DNA of 24,955 bases, taken from NCBI GenBank assembly GCA_020638695.1, contig JACKIB010000035.1:1-24955 (forward strand), written 5' to 3'. A model generated the notes under the pieces. It was not told where the DNA came from. It made no database searches and was given only the letters and a program-made list of their open reading frames with translations. The position numbers were made by a program, and so were the translations under genes. This stretch comes from Planctomycetota bacterium (GTDB lineage Bacteria > Planctomycetota > UBA1135 > UBA2386). Shown here piece by piece: positions 1-7,440 of the stretch (positions are counted from its first letter, which is position 1; each line of letters starts with the position of its first letter).

Positions 1-995
1 CCGGTGCGGACCGCATCGACCACGGGCAGCCCGCAGCCGTCCGCGGTGCGCTCGATTTCCGCCTGTGCCGCCGCTGCGCCCAGCTTGGAGGTGTTCAGCG
101 CGATGCCGCACACCCGCGCGGTCGGGTTGGTCAGTCGGGCCGCGGCCTCGTTCGCGGCGATGCACGTCGCGAGGTCCGGCAGCGGCTGGTGCGGCAGCCC
201 GCTCATGTGCGGTTTGCTCGGGTCATGGCACATCACCATCAGGTCGGGTTGGGCGCCGTGTAGCAGGCCGAGGCTGACCCCGGCGAACGACGGGTGGAAC
301 AACGAGCCCTGTCCTTCGATCACGTCCCAGTGCTCGGCGGCGTTGGCCGGTGCGAGCAACTCCACGGCGCCCGAGATGAAGTCGGCGACCACCGCATCGA
401 TCGCCACCCCAGAGCCCGCGATCAGGATTCCGGTCTGGCCGGTGGCGCGGAAAGTCGCGGGAAGGTGGCGCGCACGCAGCTCGCGCTCGAGGGCGAGCGC
501 GGTGTACATCTTCCCCGACGAGCAGTCGGTGCCGACCGTCAGCACGCGACGACCACTGCGCCGCAGGCCGGTGCCGATGAACTGCGGCAGTCCCTTGGGG
601 TAGCGGACGTCGTGCAGCTCGCGTCCGTTGGCGGAAGCCGCGGCGACCAATTCGGGTAGATCGCGCAGCCGGGTGTGCAGGCCAGCGGCCAAGTCGAGTC
701 CCGCTTCCAGCGCCTGCCGCAGCGATGCGACCCAGTGCGCCGGCAGGGCACCACCGGGGGGCGCAACCCCGACCACCACGGTGCGTGCGCCACGGGCCAC
801 CGCCTGGTCGAGCGAGCAGTCGGGCAGACCGATGGACACGCCGTGTTCGATGGTGCGCCAGGTCCCGACGCATTCGTCGCGTCGCCAATGGGCCAGCCCG
901 GTCGCGGTCTTGGCGAAGCCGTCGGCAGGGGTGTCGCCGACGAACAGGAGGTACGGGGCGTGGACGGCGTGGAGCATCGCGGGCACGGTACTCAC
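1..995 (-). CDS. DUF1611/DgcN-like P-loop protein, C-terminal end beyond the window edge
   Basis: The minus strand is open from about base 995 to the window edge, giving about 331 codons without a stop. The product has an N-terminal Rossmann-like domain (about residues 1-135) followed by a P-loop domain with the motif GTDCSSGK (residues 149-156 counted from the ATG at 977), then RATGQTGILIAGSGVAIDA, ADFISG and IEGQGSL, all typical of the DUF1611 family. DgcN of that family works with the enolase-superfamily protein DgcA in D-glutamate catabolism. Since family members are about 340 residues, only a short tail should be missing. An in-frame TGA lies two codons upstream of GTG 995, so the start is GTG 995 or ATG 977; neither has a good ribosome site. 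No DgcA partner is visible upstream, but one could lie downstream beyond base 1. Family call firm, substrate unproven. Confidence 0.85.
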   Translation of the reverse strand, partial: MSTVPAMLHAVHAPYLLFVGDTPADGFAKTATGLAHWRRDECVGTWRTIEHGVSIGLPDCSLDQAVARGARTVVVGVAPPGGALPAHWVASLRQALEAGLDLAAGLHTRLRDLPELVAAASANGRELHDVRYPKGLPQFIGTGLRRSGRRVLTVGTDCSSGKMYTALALERELRARHLPATFRATGQTGILIAGSGVAIDAVVADFISGAVELLAPANAAEHWDVIEGQGSLFHPSFAGVSLGLLHGAQPDLMVMCHDPSKPHMSGLPHQPLPDLATCIAANEAAARLTNPTARVCGIALNTSKLGAAAAQAEIERTADGCGLPVVDAVRT

Positions 996-1146
996 GGGGT
1001 GTCATCCAGGCGAGTAGGATCGCCCCGCCGCGCGCCGGTCCGGCCGCAGCACGCGTCCGCCCTGCTCGCACTCCGGGAGCCGCAGTCGAGCGCATGCGGC
1101 GGCGGCTCGAAGCCGGTACGGAATCCGGGTACGAACACCCGAGAAG
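996..1146. other. Divergent intergenic region between the DgcN-like and methyltransferase genes
   Basis: These 151 bases separate two divergently read genes and must hold both promoters. A GGGTACGAA stretch (1127-1135) ends 11 bases before ATG 1147 and partly resembles the TANNNT boxes seen before other genes here. Short inverted arms TCGAGC (1086-1091) and GCTCGA (1105-1110) are present. No coding potential or RNA gene was recognised. Confidence 0.4.
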
Positions 1147-2049
1147 ATGCTCGACGACCGCCTGCGCACCGCCTACCTCGCCCCCGACGGCTACGCCGCA
1201 GTGCTACGCGACGAACTCGGTGCCGTCGAGGCGGTGTTCGACCACCTATTGCTCGCGCCGGGGCCGATGCGGACGGCACGGTGGGCGGCGAACGTGTGGC
1301 GGGAGCCGCAGGTGATCCGCATCGAGTCGATCGGCGCCGGAGTGCGGGCGCTGCGCGCCATCCAGCGCAACTGGTGGCTCTACCCCACCGGGCACTACCG
1401 GCGCGCTGCACTGCTGCAGGAGCAGCTCCCCCACGTCGCCGCCCGCCCGCTGCACTACGGCGACGCACCACCGGCCGCGCCGCTTGGCTCGTGGACCATG
1501 CTCGACCCGAACACGCTGCTCGCCGCGCCGCGATGCACCAGCCCGTTCCCCAACGGAGTGGTGCAGTTCGTCCAGGACCGCGAGGGCCCGCCGAATCGCG
1601 CCTACCTCAAGTTGTGGGAGGCGTGGGCGCGCCTGCGCTGTTGGCCGCAGCCGGGCGAGCGCTGCGTCGACCTCGGCAGCAGTCCGGGCGGGTGGACCTT
1701 TGCACTGCAGCGGACCGGTGCCGAGGTGCTCAGCGTCGACAAGGCGCCGCTCGCGCCCGAAGTCGCTGCGTTGCCGCGGGTCACCCACCTGCTGCAGAGC
1801 GCGTTCGCGCTCGATCCGGAGCAGCTGGGGCCGGTGGACTGGCTGTGTTGCGACATCGCGTGCTACCCCGACCGGCTGCTGCAGTTGGTGCAGCGCTTCC
1901 TCGCTGCGGGCACCTGCCGGCGGATGGTCTGTACCATCAAGCTCCAGGGTGAAACCGACCACGGCATTGCGCAGGCGTTCGCCGAGCTGCCCGGGGTGGA
2001 GGTGCTGCATCTCCACCACAACAAGCACGAGCTGACGATGCTGCGCTGA
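1147..2049 (+). CDS. RlmM/FtsJ-like SAM-dependent rRNA 2'-O-methyltransferase
   Basis: A 300-residue protein with the RrmJ/FtsJ fold. Visible motifs are RAYLKLWEA (K155), the SAM-binding loop VDLGSSPGGW (174-183), SVDKAPL (196-202), the acidic CCDIACYP (234-241), CTIKLQG (K265) and KHELTMLR (E295). K155, D236, K265 and E295 fit the K-D-K-E catalytic tetrad of 2'-O-ribose methyltransferases. The region before residue 140 is less conserved and corresponds to the N-terminal RNA-binding part of RlmM, which methylates C2498 of 23S rRNA in E. coli; this protein is shorter than E. coli RlmM (about 366 residues), so exact target specificity is uncertain. The ATG follows GAGAAG, a weak ribosome site. 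It stands alone, converging on rocD with a 23-base gap. Confidence 0.85.
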   Translation: MLDDRLRTAYLAPDGYAAVLRDELGAVEAVFDHLLLAPGPMRTARWAANVWREPQVIRIESIGAGVRALRAIQRNWWLYPTGHYRRAALLQEQLPHVAARPLHYGDAPPAAPLGSWTMLDPNTLLAAPRCTSPFPNGVVQFVQDREGPPNRAYLKLWEAWARLRCWPQPGERCVDLGSSPGGWTFALQRTGAEVLSVDKAPLAPEVAALPRVTHLLQSAFALDPEQLGPVDWLCCDIACYPDRLLQLVQRFLAAGTCRRMVCTIKLQGETDHGIAQAFAELPGVEVLHLHHNKHELTMLR

Positions 2050-2072
2050 TCGGGCTTCGCCTGACCCCTGCG

Positions 2073-3284
2073 TCAGCCGAGCACCGCGGCGATGTGCTGG
2101 AACGCCCAGTCCAACTCCTCGCGCTGGATGACCAGCGGTGGCGCGAAGCGGATCGTGTGGGTGTGGGTCTCCTTGCACAGCAGTCCGCGCTGCATCAGCG
2201 CCTCGCAGAAGCGGCGTGCACCGCCGGCGGCCGGGTGGAGCTCCACGCCGAGCCACAGACCGGCATCGCGGACTTCTCGAATGTGCGGCGATTGCAGGGC
2301 GCGGATGCGCTCGGCGAACCACGCGCCCAGCTCCCGCGAGCGGCGGCACAGGTCTTCCTCGACCAGCACGTCGAGCGCGGCGTCGGCCGCGGCACAGGCG
2401 AGCGGGTTGCCGCCGTAGGTCGAGCCGTGCTGGCCGGGGTGGAACACCTGCATCACCGCGTCGTCGGCGAGGAATGCCGATACCGGGTAGACACCACCGG
2501 ACAGCGCCTTGCCGATCGCGACCCCGTCGGCGCGGATGCCGCTGGCGCGGTGTGCGAGCAGGTGGCCGGTGCGACCGAGACCCGACTGGATCTCGTCGCA
2601 CAGCAGCAGCGCACCGTGCTCGTCACACAGGGCACGCAGACCGGGCAGGAACTCCGCCGGCGGCACGATCACGCCCGCCTCGCCCTGCACCGGTTCGACC
2701 AGCACGGCAGCGACCCGCGGCGACATGGCGGTGCGGACTGCGTCGAGGTCGCCGTACGGCAGCACCGTGAAACCCGGTGCAAACGGGCCGTAGCCGTCGC
2801 GGGCGTCGGGGTCGGTCGAGAACCCGACGATGGTCGTCGTCCGGCCGTGGAAGTTGTTCGTGAACACGAGGATCTCGGCCTGGTCGGCTGGGATCCCCTT
2901 CACCGTGTAGCCCCACTTGCGCGCTGCTTTGATCGCCGTCTCCACCGCCTCGGCGCCGGTGTTCATCATCAACACCTTGTCGTAGCCGAGCAGCCCCGCC
3001 AGCTTGCGGCAGAACGGGCCGAACCGGTCGTTGCGGAACGCGCGGGAGGTGAGGCTGAGGCGCTGCACCTGTTCGATCAGGGCCGCGACGATGCGCGGGT
3101 GGTTGTGGCCCTGGTTCACGGCCGAGTAGGCGGCGAGGAAGTCGAGGTACCGGTTGCCCTCGACGTCGTACACCCAGATCCCCTCCCCCCGGGTCAGCAC
3201 CGCGTCGAGCGGCTTGTAGTTGTGGGCGGTGAACCGCGCCTCGAGCTCGATCAGCTCGGCGGACTTGGTTGCGCTCTGCTCCAT
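2073..3284 (-). CDS. rocD: Ornithine--oxo-acid aminotransferase
   Basis: A 403-residue class III PLP-dependent aminotransferase. It transfers the delta-amino group of ornithine to 2-oxoglutarate, giving glutamate-5-semialdehyde, in arginine/ornithine-proline interconversion in the cytoplasm. The sequence shows the cofactor phosphate loop MMNTGAEAVETAIK (106-119), FHGRT (145-149), the PLP ring-binding aspartate D230 in LLCDEIQSGLGRTG, and the Schiff-base lysine K259 in AIGKALSGGVYPVSA. QHGSTYGGNPLACAA (285-299) is also typical of ornithine aminotransferase, as is the length. The ATG at 3284 gives a normal N-terminus (MEQSATKS); an in-frame upstream extension to 3344 has non-conserved sequence and would cover the putative promoter. 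It is a single gene, divergent from the FKBP gene. Confidence 0.93.
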   Translation of the reverse strand: MEQSATKSAELIELEARFTAHNYKPLDAVLTRGEGIWVYDVEGNRYLDFLAAYSAVNQGHNHPRIVAALIEQVQRLSLTSRAFRNDRFGPFCRKLAGLLGYDKVLMMNTGAEAVETAIKAARKWGYTVKGIPADQAEILVFTNNFHGRTTTIVGFSTDPDARDGYGPFAPGFTVLPYGDLDAVRTAMSPRVAAVLVEPVQGEAGVIVPPAEFLPGLRALCDEHGALLLCDEIQSGLGRTGHLLAHRASGIRADGVAIGKALSGGVYPVSAFLADDAVMQVFHPGQHGSTYGGNPLACAAADAALDVLVEEDLCRRSRELGAWFAERIRALQSPHIREVRDAGLWLGVELHPAAGGARRFCEALMQRGLLCKETHTHTIRFAPPLVIQREELDWAFQHIAAVLG

Positions 3285-3291
3285 GGCACTC

Positions 3292-3297
3292 AGTGTA
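3292..3297 (-). promoter_or_regulatory. Putative -10 box of rocD
   Basis: On the minus strand the hexamer TACACT ends 7 bases before the rocD ATG. It fits TANNNT. No convincing -35 hexamer is seen at the usual spacing. If used, transcription would start at or next to the start codon, giving a leaderless message. Confidence 0.4.
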
Positions 3298-3337
3298 TCG
3301 GCAGCGAGACACGCCGCGCAGCAGCGAAGGTTGTGTG

Positions 3338-3355
3338 GGCGCACTCGTGTGCGCC
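3338..3355. repeat. Perfect 7-bp inverted repeat between rocD and the FKBP gene
   Basis: GGCGCAC (3338-3344) and GTGCGCC (3349-3355) are perfect inverted arms around the loop TCGT. They lie in the divergent intergenic region, 15 bases before the putative -10 box of the FKBP gene. This could be an operator in a -35 position or chance in GC-rich DNA; there is no T tract, so it is not an intrinsic terminator. Confidence 0.35.
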
Positions 3356-3369
3356 GGAAAGCCCAAGGC

Positions 3370-3375
3370 TACGAT
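3370..3375 (+). promoter_or_regulatory. Putative -10 box of the tandem FKBP gene
   Basis: TACGAT ends 7 bases before ATG 3383. It overlaps the upstream ATG at 3374, which argues for 3383 as the real start. No Shine-Dalgarno sequence lies between it and the start codon, consistent with a leaderless transcript. Confidence 0.4.
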
Positions 3376-3382
3376 GGCCTCC

Positions 3383-4927
3383 ATGCACGCACTGCTCCAC
3401 GCCGTGGCTCGGCCCGGCTCGATGCCCTGCTTCGCCGTTCTGCTCCTCGCCGTGACGCTACCCGCGCAGACGCAGGAGATCCCCAAGGACGGCGCGACCG
3501 TCGAGCGCCACCAGAGCGGGGTCCAGTATTCGGTCCTGGCCAAGGGCAAGGGCGAAGCGCGTGCGGCGCTGGGCGACGATGCATTGGTGCGTTTTGCCGA
3601 GTGGCTCAACGATGGGACTCTGGTCGATTCCACCAAGCAGCGCGGCGGACAGCCGCTGCGCTTCCGGATCGGTGATCCGCGGGTGCCGCTGGGACTCAAC
3701 CTCGGCGTCCAGTTGGTCGGCCGCGGCGGCCGCGTCAAGCTGACCGTTCCGCCCGAACTCGCCTATGGCAAGACCGGTCAGATGCCACGCGTCCCGCCGA
3801 ACGCGACCATGGTGTACGAGATCGAGCTGGTGGAGTTCGTGTACCGACCCAAGCAGCCGAAGTTCATCCAGGGCGACCCGCAGAAGACCAAGGTCACCGA
3901 CTCCGGACTCAAGTACCAAGTCTTGACCGAGGGTGCCGGCACCAAGCCGAGTGGACGCGACATCGTCGAAATCGAGTTCTCCATCTGGGACGTGACCGGC
4001 AAGCCCCTCGGCGGCACCTACGCGGTCGGTCAGACCGCGACTGCGCCGATCCCCGAACTGAGCCACCCGTTCTTCAAGGAACTGATGCCGATGATGCAGC
4101 CCGGTGCGGTGTGGCGTCTGGTGGTACCCAAGGAGCAAACGGTGCAGCAGATCGACCAGGACACCGTGTGGCAGGTCAAGATGATCCGGTGGGAGGTGGC
4201 ACCGGTGATGCCGCCGCGCGACGACGAGAAGTCGACGTCGACCAAGTCGGGCCTCTACTACCAGAGGCTGCGGGAGGGCAAGGGCGGGCCGCCGGCCACT
4301 GGCTGGGTGTGCGAGCTCGCATGGAGTTTCTGGCGCGAGAGCGGTTCGTTCGTCGCGGGCACCAAGCTGCAGGGGCAGATGAAGACCATCGTCGGCCAGA
4401 GTCCGCACAAGTTCCTCGACGAGATCATTCAGCGGATGCAGCTCGGGGAGGTGATGCGGGTCGAGGTGCCGCAGGATCAGACGATCCCGAAGATGATCCC
4501 GTTCAAGACCGTGTGGCAGCTCGAGCTGCTGAGCAGGAAGGCGCCGCTACCGACCCCCAAGTTCGAGTTGCCGCCCGACAGCGAGCTCACCAAGACCGCG
4601 AGTGGACTGAGGTACAAGGTGCTCACGCGCGGCCCGGCAGACGGCAAGCCGCCGCAGAACGGCGGCCAGGTCACGGTGCACTACGCCGGATGGTTGACCG
4701 ACGGGACGCTGTTCGACAGCTCCTATGCGCGCGTCGACCCGGTGCCGATGCAGCTCGGCGGAGTGCTCCCCGGTTGGACCGAGGGACTGCAGTTGATGCG
4801 CCCGGGGGACACGTTCCTGTTCGTGATTCCTCCGAAGTTGGCCTACGGCGCGCGCGGTGCCGGGGACAAGATCCCGCCGGATGCGACGCTGGTGTTCCAC
4901 ATCTCGCTGCTGCGGCACGGGCAGTAG
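3383..4927 (+). CDS. Secreted protein with four tandem FKBP-type peptidyl-prolyl isomerase domains
   Basis: A 514-residue protein with an N-terminal signal peptide (hydrophobic CFAVLLLAVTLPAQ, about 16-29) and four FKBP-like repeats at about 46-154, 174-271, 289-385 and 407-511. Each begins with SGLxYxVL or a close variant. Repeat 4 is canonical: VHYAGWLTDGTLFDSS (432-447), VLPGWTEGLQLM (461-472), FVIPPKLAYGARG (480-492) and IPPDATLVFHISLL. Repeat 1 keeps the VPPELAYG flap, but its active-site tyrosine and tryptophan positions are replaced (VRFAEWLNDGTLVDST; GLNLG in place of PGW). Repeats 2 and 3 lack the LAYG flap and look non-catalytic. The role is probably folding or chaperone activity outside the cytoplasm. 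ATG 3374 is an alternative start, and ATG 3422-3424 would give a shorter signal peptide. Confidence 0.88.
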   Translation: MHALLHAVARPGSMPCFAVLLLAVTLPAQTQEIPKDGATVERHQSGVQYSVLAKGKGEARAALGDDALVRFAEWLNDGTLVDSTKQRGGQPLRFRIGDPRVPLGLNLGVQLVGRGGRVKLTVPPELAYGKTGQMPRVPPNATMVYEIELVEFVYRPKQPKFIQGDPQKTKVTDSGLKYQVLTEGAGTKPSGRDIVEIEFSIWDVTGKPLGGTYAVGQTATAPIPELSHPFFKELMPMMQPGAVWRLVVPKEQTVQQIDQDTVWQVKMIRWEVAPVMPPRDDEKSTSTKSGLYYQRLREGKGGPPATGWVCELAWSFWRESGSFVAGTKLQGQMKTIVGQSPHKFLDEIIQRMQLGEVMRVEVPQDQTIPKMIPFKTVWQLELLSRKAPLPTPKFELPPDSELTKTASGLRYKVLTRGPADGKPPQNGGQVTVHYAGWLTDGTLFDSSYARVDPVPMQLGGVLPGWTEGLQLMRPGDTFLFVIPPKLAYGARGAGDKIPPDATLVFHISLLRHGQ

Positions 4928-4957
4928 CCCGGACGGTGAGCCGGCTTCGACGGCGCG

Positions 4958-6481
4958 TCAACTCTCCTCTGCCGCCGCGGTCCGCATGGCGCGCGCGATC
5001 AGCATCTGCAGTGCGGCGCATCCGGCGACGAGCAGCACGCTGGTCAGGATCATCATCCCGTCGGCCCCGGAGTGGCCCATCAGCTGGAAGAGTACGCCGA
5101 GCAACATCCAGCCGACGATCACGCTACCGAACGCCAGGGCGGCCGCTCCGAACCGGACCCGTAGCGAGTAGTACACCGCCAGGTGCAGCCCGAACAGCAC
5201 CGTGATCGCCGACACGAGGAGCCGGGGTTCCGTCAGGGATTCACGCAGGGCTTTGGCCGCATTGCTCGGTGCGAGGGCCGCGCCGCAAGCGAACACGAGC
5301 AGGCCGGGAATCGCGGTCGCGGCGCTCCCGAGCACTTTCGACCAGGCGATGTGTCGCAGCGTGCCCGGCGTGATCAGCAGGCTCGCCAAGGTCCGCTCCT
5401 TCACTTCCTGGCCGAACACGCGACCGGCTTGCATGCCCAGCTCGACGACCAGAGACAGCATGCCGATCCCCATCACCAAGCCGCCGAATTGCTCTTGCGC
5501 CATGTTCTGCACCGGTACCAGCAAGCGGATGGCGACCAGCAAGGCGACGTAGGCGAACAACCGCGAGATCACGCCGAAGGTACCACCGGACAGGAACCGA
5601 TAGTCCTTCCACAGGAACGGGTTCCGCCCACAGGTCGCGCTGCGGCGCCGGCCGCGGCGGAAGATCGCCAGCGCGTCGGCGCGGGCCGGTGCCGCCGGCC
5701 GCTCGTCACGGTTGCAGCGCTCGAACAACAGCCAGGCCAACGTGAACAGCGCGGCTGCCATCGTCAGATGGGTGGTGATACTCGGGCCGAACGTGGCGCC
5801 GAAGCTACCCCGCATGCTGGTGGATCGAAACAGGGTGGTGATGGCCATCGTGTCCACCCACCCGAGCAGCACGCGGTGCAGCGGCCCGCGTGCATTGCCC
5901 CTCATCACGCCGCTGAGTAGCCCCAGAACCAAGGGCAACAAGTGGTAGGCAACCAGCAGGATTGCCGTCATCACCGCCGCTCCGGTGTTGCGCTGCCGGA
6001 TCACCGAACACAGCAATGCGAGCGAATACAGGAACAGCACGTATGCGCTCAGCAACCCGAACACGCCGAGCACCTGGTGGGTGGTGACCCCACCGAGCGT
6101 GATCGCTAGCAGGCAGAAGGGCACTTGGACGACGAGCAACAGCAGTAGGTTCAGCAGCAGGCCGACCGACTTGCCAAGCAGCAGCGACAGCGGCGTGAAC
6201 CCGGCCATCCGCAGGAGCCCGAGGGTCATCCGCTCCTTCTCCTCGGTCAGGACGGTGGAGAACGAGCTGATCGACATCAGCGTCAGCAGGATGAAGTCGC
6301 ACCAAGCCACCCAGGCGAACAGTGTCATCCCGCCGAGACTCGAGTGCCGCGCGACCTGTTGTCCGGCGATCACCGCCAAGATGAGCAAGACCAGCAATCC
6401 GGCACGCAGCCAGATCGTGCTCCGCGAGCGGGCGGCTTCGCGCACCGAACGCAGTGCCAGCGCCATCGGCCGCAGGTTCAC
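4958..6481 (-). CDS. Double-length ABC-2 type transporter permease
   Basis: A 507-residue integral membrane protein with about 12 hydrophobic segments in two groups of six. Each half contains the same cytoplasmic motif: TEEKERMTLGLLRMAGFTP (about 79-97) and GQEVKERTLASLLITPGT (about 357-374), each followed by a KxxG stretch and a long helix. A polar, Arg-rich linker (about 253-293, ending in FLWKDYRF) joins the halves. This looks like two ABC-2 permease subunits fused head to tail, so one chain could form the whole channel. GTG 6481 overlaps the TGA of the ATPase gene as GTGA, which supports coupled translation; ATG 6466, five codons later, is the alternative start. Together with the upstream ATPase it would form an ABC-2 exporter of unknown substrate. 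It is the last gene of the minus-strand block. Confidence 0.85.
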   Translation of the reverse strand: MNLRPMALALRSVREAARSRSTIWLRAGLLVLLILAVIAGQQVARHSSLGGMTLFAWVAWCDFILLTLMSISSFSTVLTEEKERMTLGLLRMAGFTPLSLLLGKSVGLLLNLLLLLVVQVPFCLLAITLGGVTTHQVLGVFGLLSAYVLFLYSLALLCSVIRQRNTGAAVMTAILLVAYHLLPLVLGLLSGVMRGNARGPLHRVLLGWVDTMAITTLFRSTSMRGSFGATFGPSITTHLTMAAALFTLAWLLFERCNRDERPAAPARADALAIFRRGRRRSATCGRNPFLWKDYRFLSGGTFGVISRLFAYVALLVAIRLLVPVQNMAQEQFGGLVMGIGMLSLVVELGMQAGRVFGQEVKERTLASLLITPGTLRHIAWSKVLGSAATAIPGLLVFACGAALAPSNAAKALRESLTEPRLLVSAITVLFGLHLAVYYSLRVRFGAAALAFGSVIVGWMLLGVLFQLMGHSGADGMMILTSVLLVAGCAALQMLIARAMRTAAAEES

Positions 6482-7440
6482 GAGCGCACACCGGGCTCGG
6501 TGAGATCCATGAATGCCTGGTCGAGGTGGCGCCGGCTGCGCTGGAATCTCTCGACCTCGCCGCCGGCGGCGATCACCGCGTTCAGCAGTGTTCCGCTGCC
6601 GATCCGCTGCGGGTCGACGCGCAGCGTGAGGTTGCGCGGTCGGTCGGCGTCGACCCCTACCTCGAGCACGCCGTCGAGTGCGCCCAGCCGTTCCCCCACC
6701 GCGGGTGTCGGAACAGCCAACTGCAGTTCGAAGCTCACATCTTCGCCCTCGGCGTGGCTCAGCAGCTGCTCCATACCGCCGCTGTAGCGGATGCGGCCGC
6801 GGTCGATGATCGTGACGCTGTCGCACAGTGTCGCCAGCTCGCTGAGGATGTGCGAGCTGATGAACACGGTCTTGCCGAGCCGCTGGAGCTCGCGCAGGAT
6901 GTCCATCAACTCGATGCGTGCCCGCGGATCTAGTCCGCTGGCCGGCTCGTCGAGCAACAGCAACTTCGGGTCGTGCACCAGGACTCGGGCCAGGCTGACC
7001 CGTTGTTGCATGCCGCGCGACAACCCCTTGATGACGTCATCGCGCCGGTGGTACATGTCGGTGAGCTGGAGCACGTCGTGCACTGTGGTCTTGCGCGCCG
7101 CGGGCCGCAGCCCGTAGGCGGCGCCGAAGAAATCGAGGTACTCCGCGACCGTCATCTGCCGGTAGAGCGCGAAATGGTCCGGCATGTAGCCGAGGCTTCG
7201 CCGGACGTGCCGCACGCCGTAGATCACGTCGGTGCCGAATACCTCCACCCTGCCGACCTGCGGCTCCAACAGGGTGGCGATCACCTTCAGGGTGGTGGTC
7301 TTGCCGGCACCGTTGGGCCCGACGAACCCATGGATCGCCCCGGCCGCGACGGTGAAGCTCACGTCGTCGACTGCACGGTGCTGCTTGAAGCGGTGCGACA
7401 GTCCATCGATCCTCAGGGCGGGTGTTTTGGAGGCGGTCAT
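6478..7440 (-). CDS. ABC-2 type transporter ATP-binding protein
   Basis: A 320-residue ATPase with Walker A GPNGAGKTT (41-49), signature LSRGMQQRVSLAR (140-152), Walker B LLLLDEPASGLDP (160-172) and the switch region FISSHILSEL. The YMPDHFALYRQMTVAEYL stretch (85-102) in place of a classical Q-loop context is typical of ATPases that pair with ABC-2 exporters (GldA/CcmA/NatA group). The last 85 residues form the mixed accessory domain common in that group. ATG 7440 overlaps the stop of the preceding gene (TGATG), and its own TGA overlaps the permease start (GTGA). It supplies ATP hydrolysis to the adjacent double-length permease; what is moved is unknown. Confidence 0.92.
   Translation of the reverse strand: MTASKTPALRIDGLSHRFKQHRAVDDVSFTVAAGAIHGFVGPNGAGKTTTLKVIATLLEPQVGRVEVFGTDVIYGVRHVRRSLGYMPDHFALYRQMTVAEYLDFFGAAYGLRPAARKTTVHDVLQLTDMYHRRDDVIKGLSRGMQQRVSLARVLVHDPKLLLLDEPASGLDPRARIELMDILRELQRLGKTVFISSHILSELATLCDSVTIIDRGRIRYSGGMEQLLSHAEGEDVSFELQLAVPTPAVGERLGALDGVLEVGVDADRPRNLTLRVDPQRIGSGTLLNAVIAAGGEVERFQRSRRHLDQAFMDLTEPGVRS

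Noticed and set aside
223..1095. A 290-codon minus-strand frame that could be taken as the first gene
   Set aside because: It is in a different frame from the DUF1611 sequence and is Arg/Pro/Gly-rich. The conserved P-loop protein reads in the neighbouring frame without interruption, so no frameshift is needed.
2050..2072. Possible shared terminator between the methyltransferase gene and rocD
   Set aside because: Only three- to five-base arms can be drawn and there is no T tract on either strand.
2094..3455. A 453-codon plus-strand frame opposite rocD
   Set aside because: It has no recognisable domains and is low in complexity; rocD on the other strand is unmistakable.
4928..4957. Possible shared terminator between the FKBP gene and the ABC-2 permease gene
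   Set aside because: Only four-base GC arms are present and no T tract follows.
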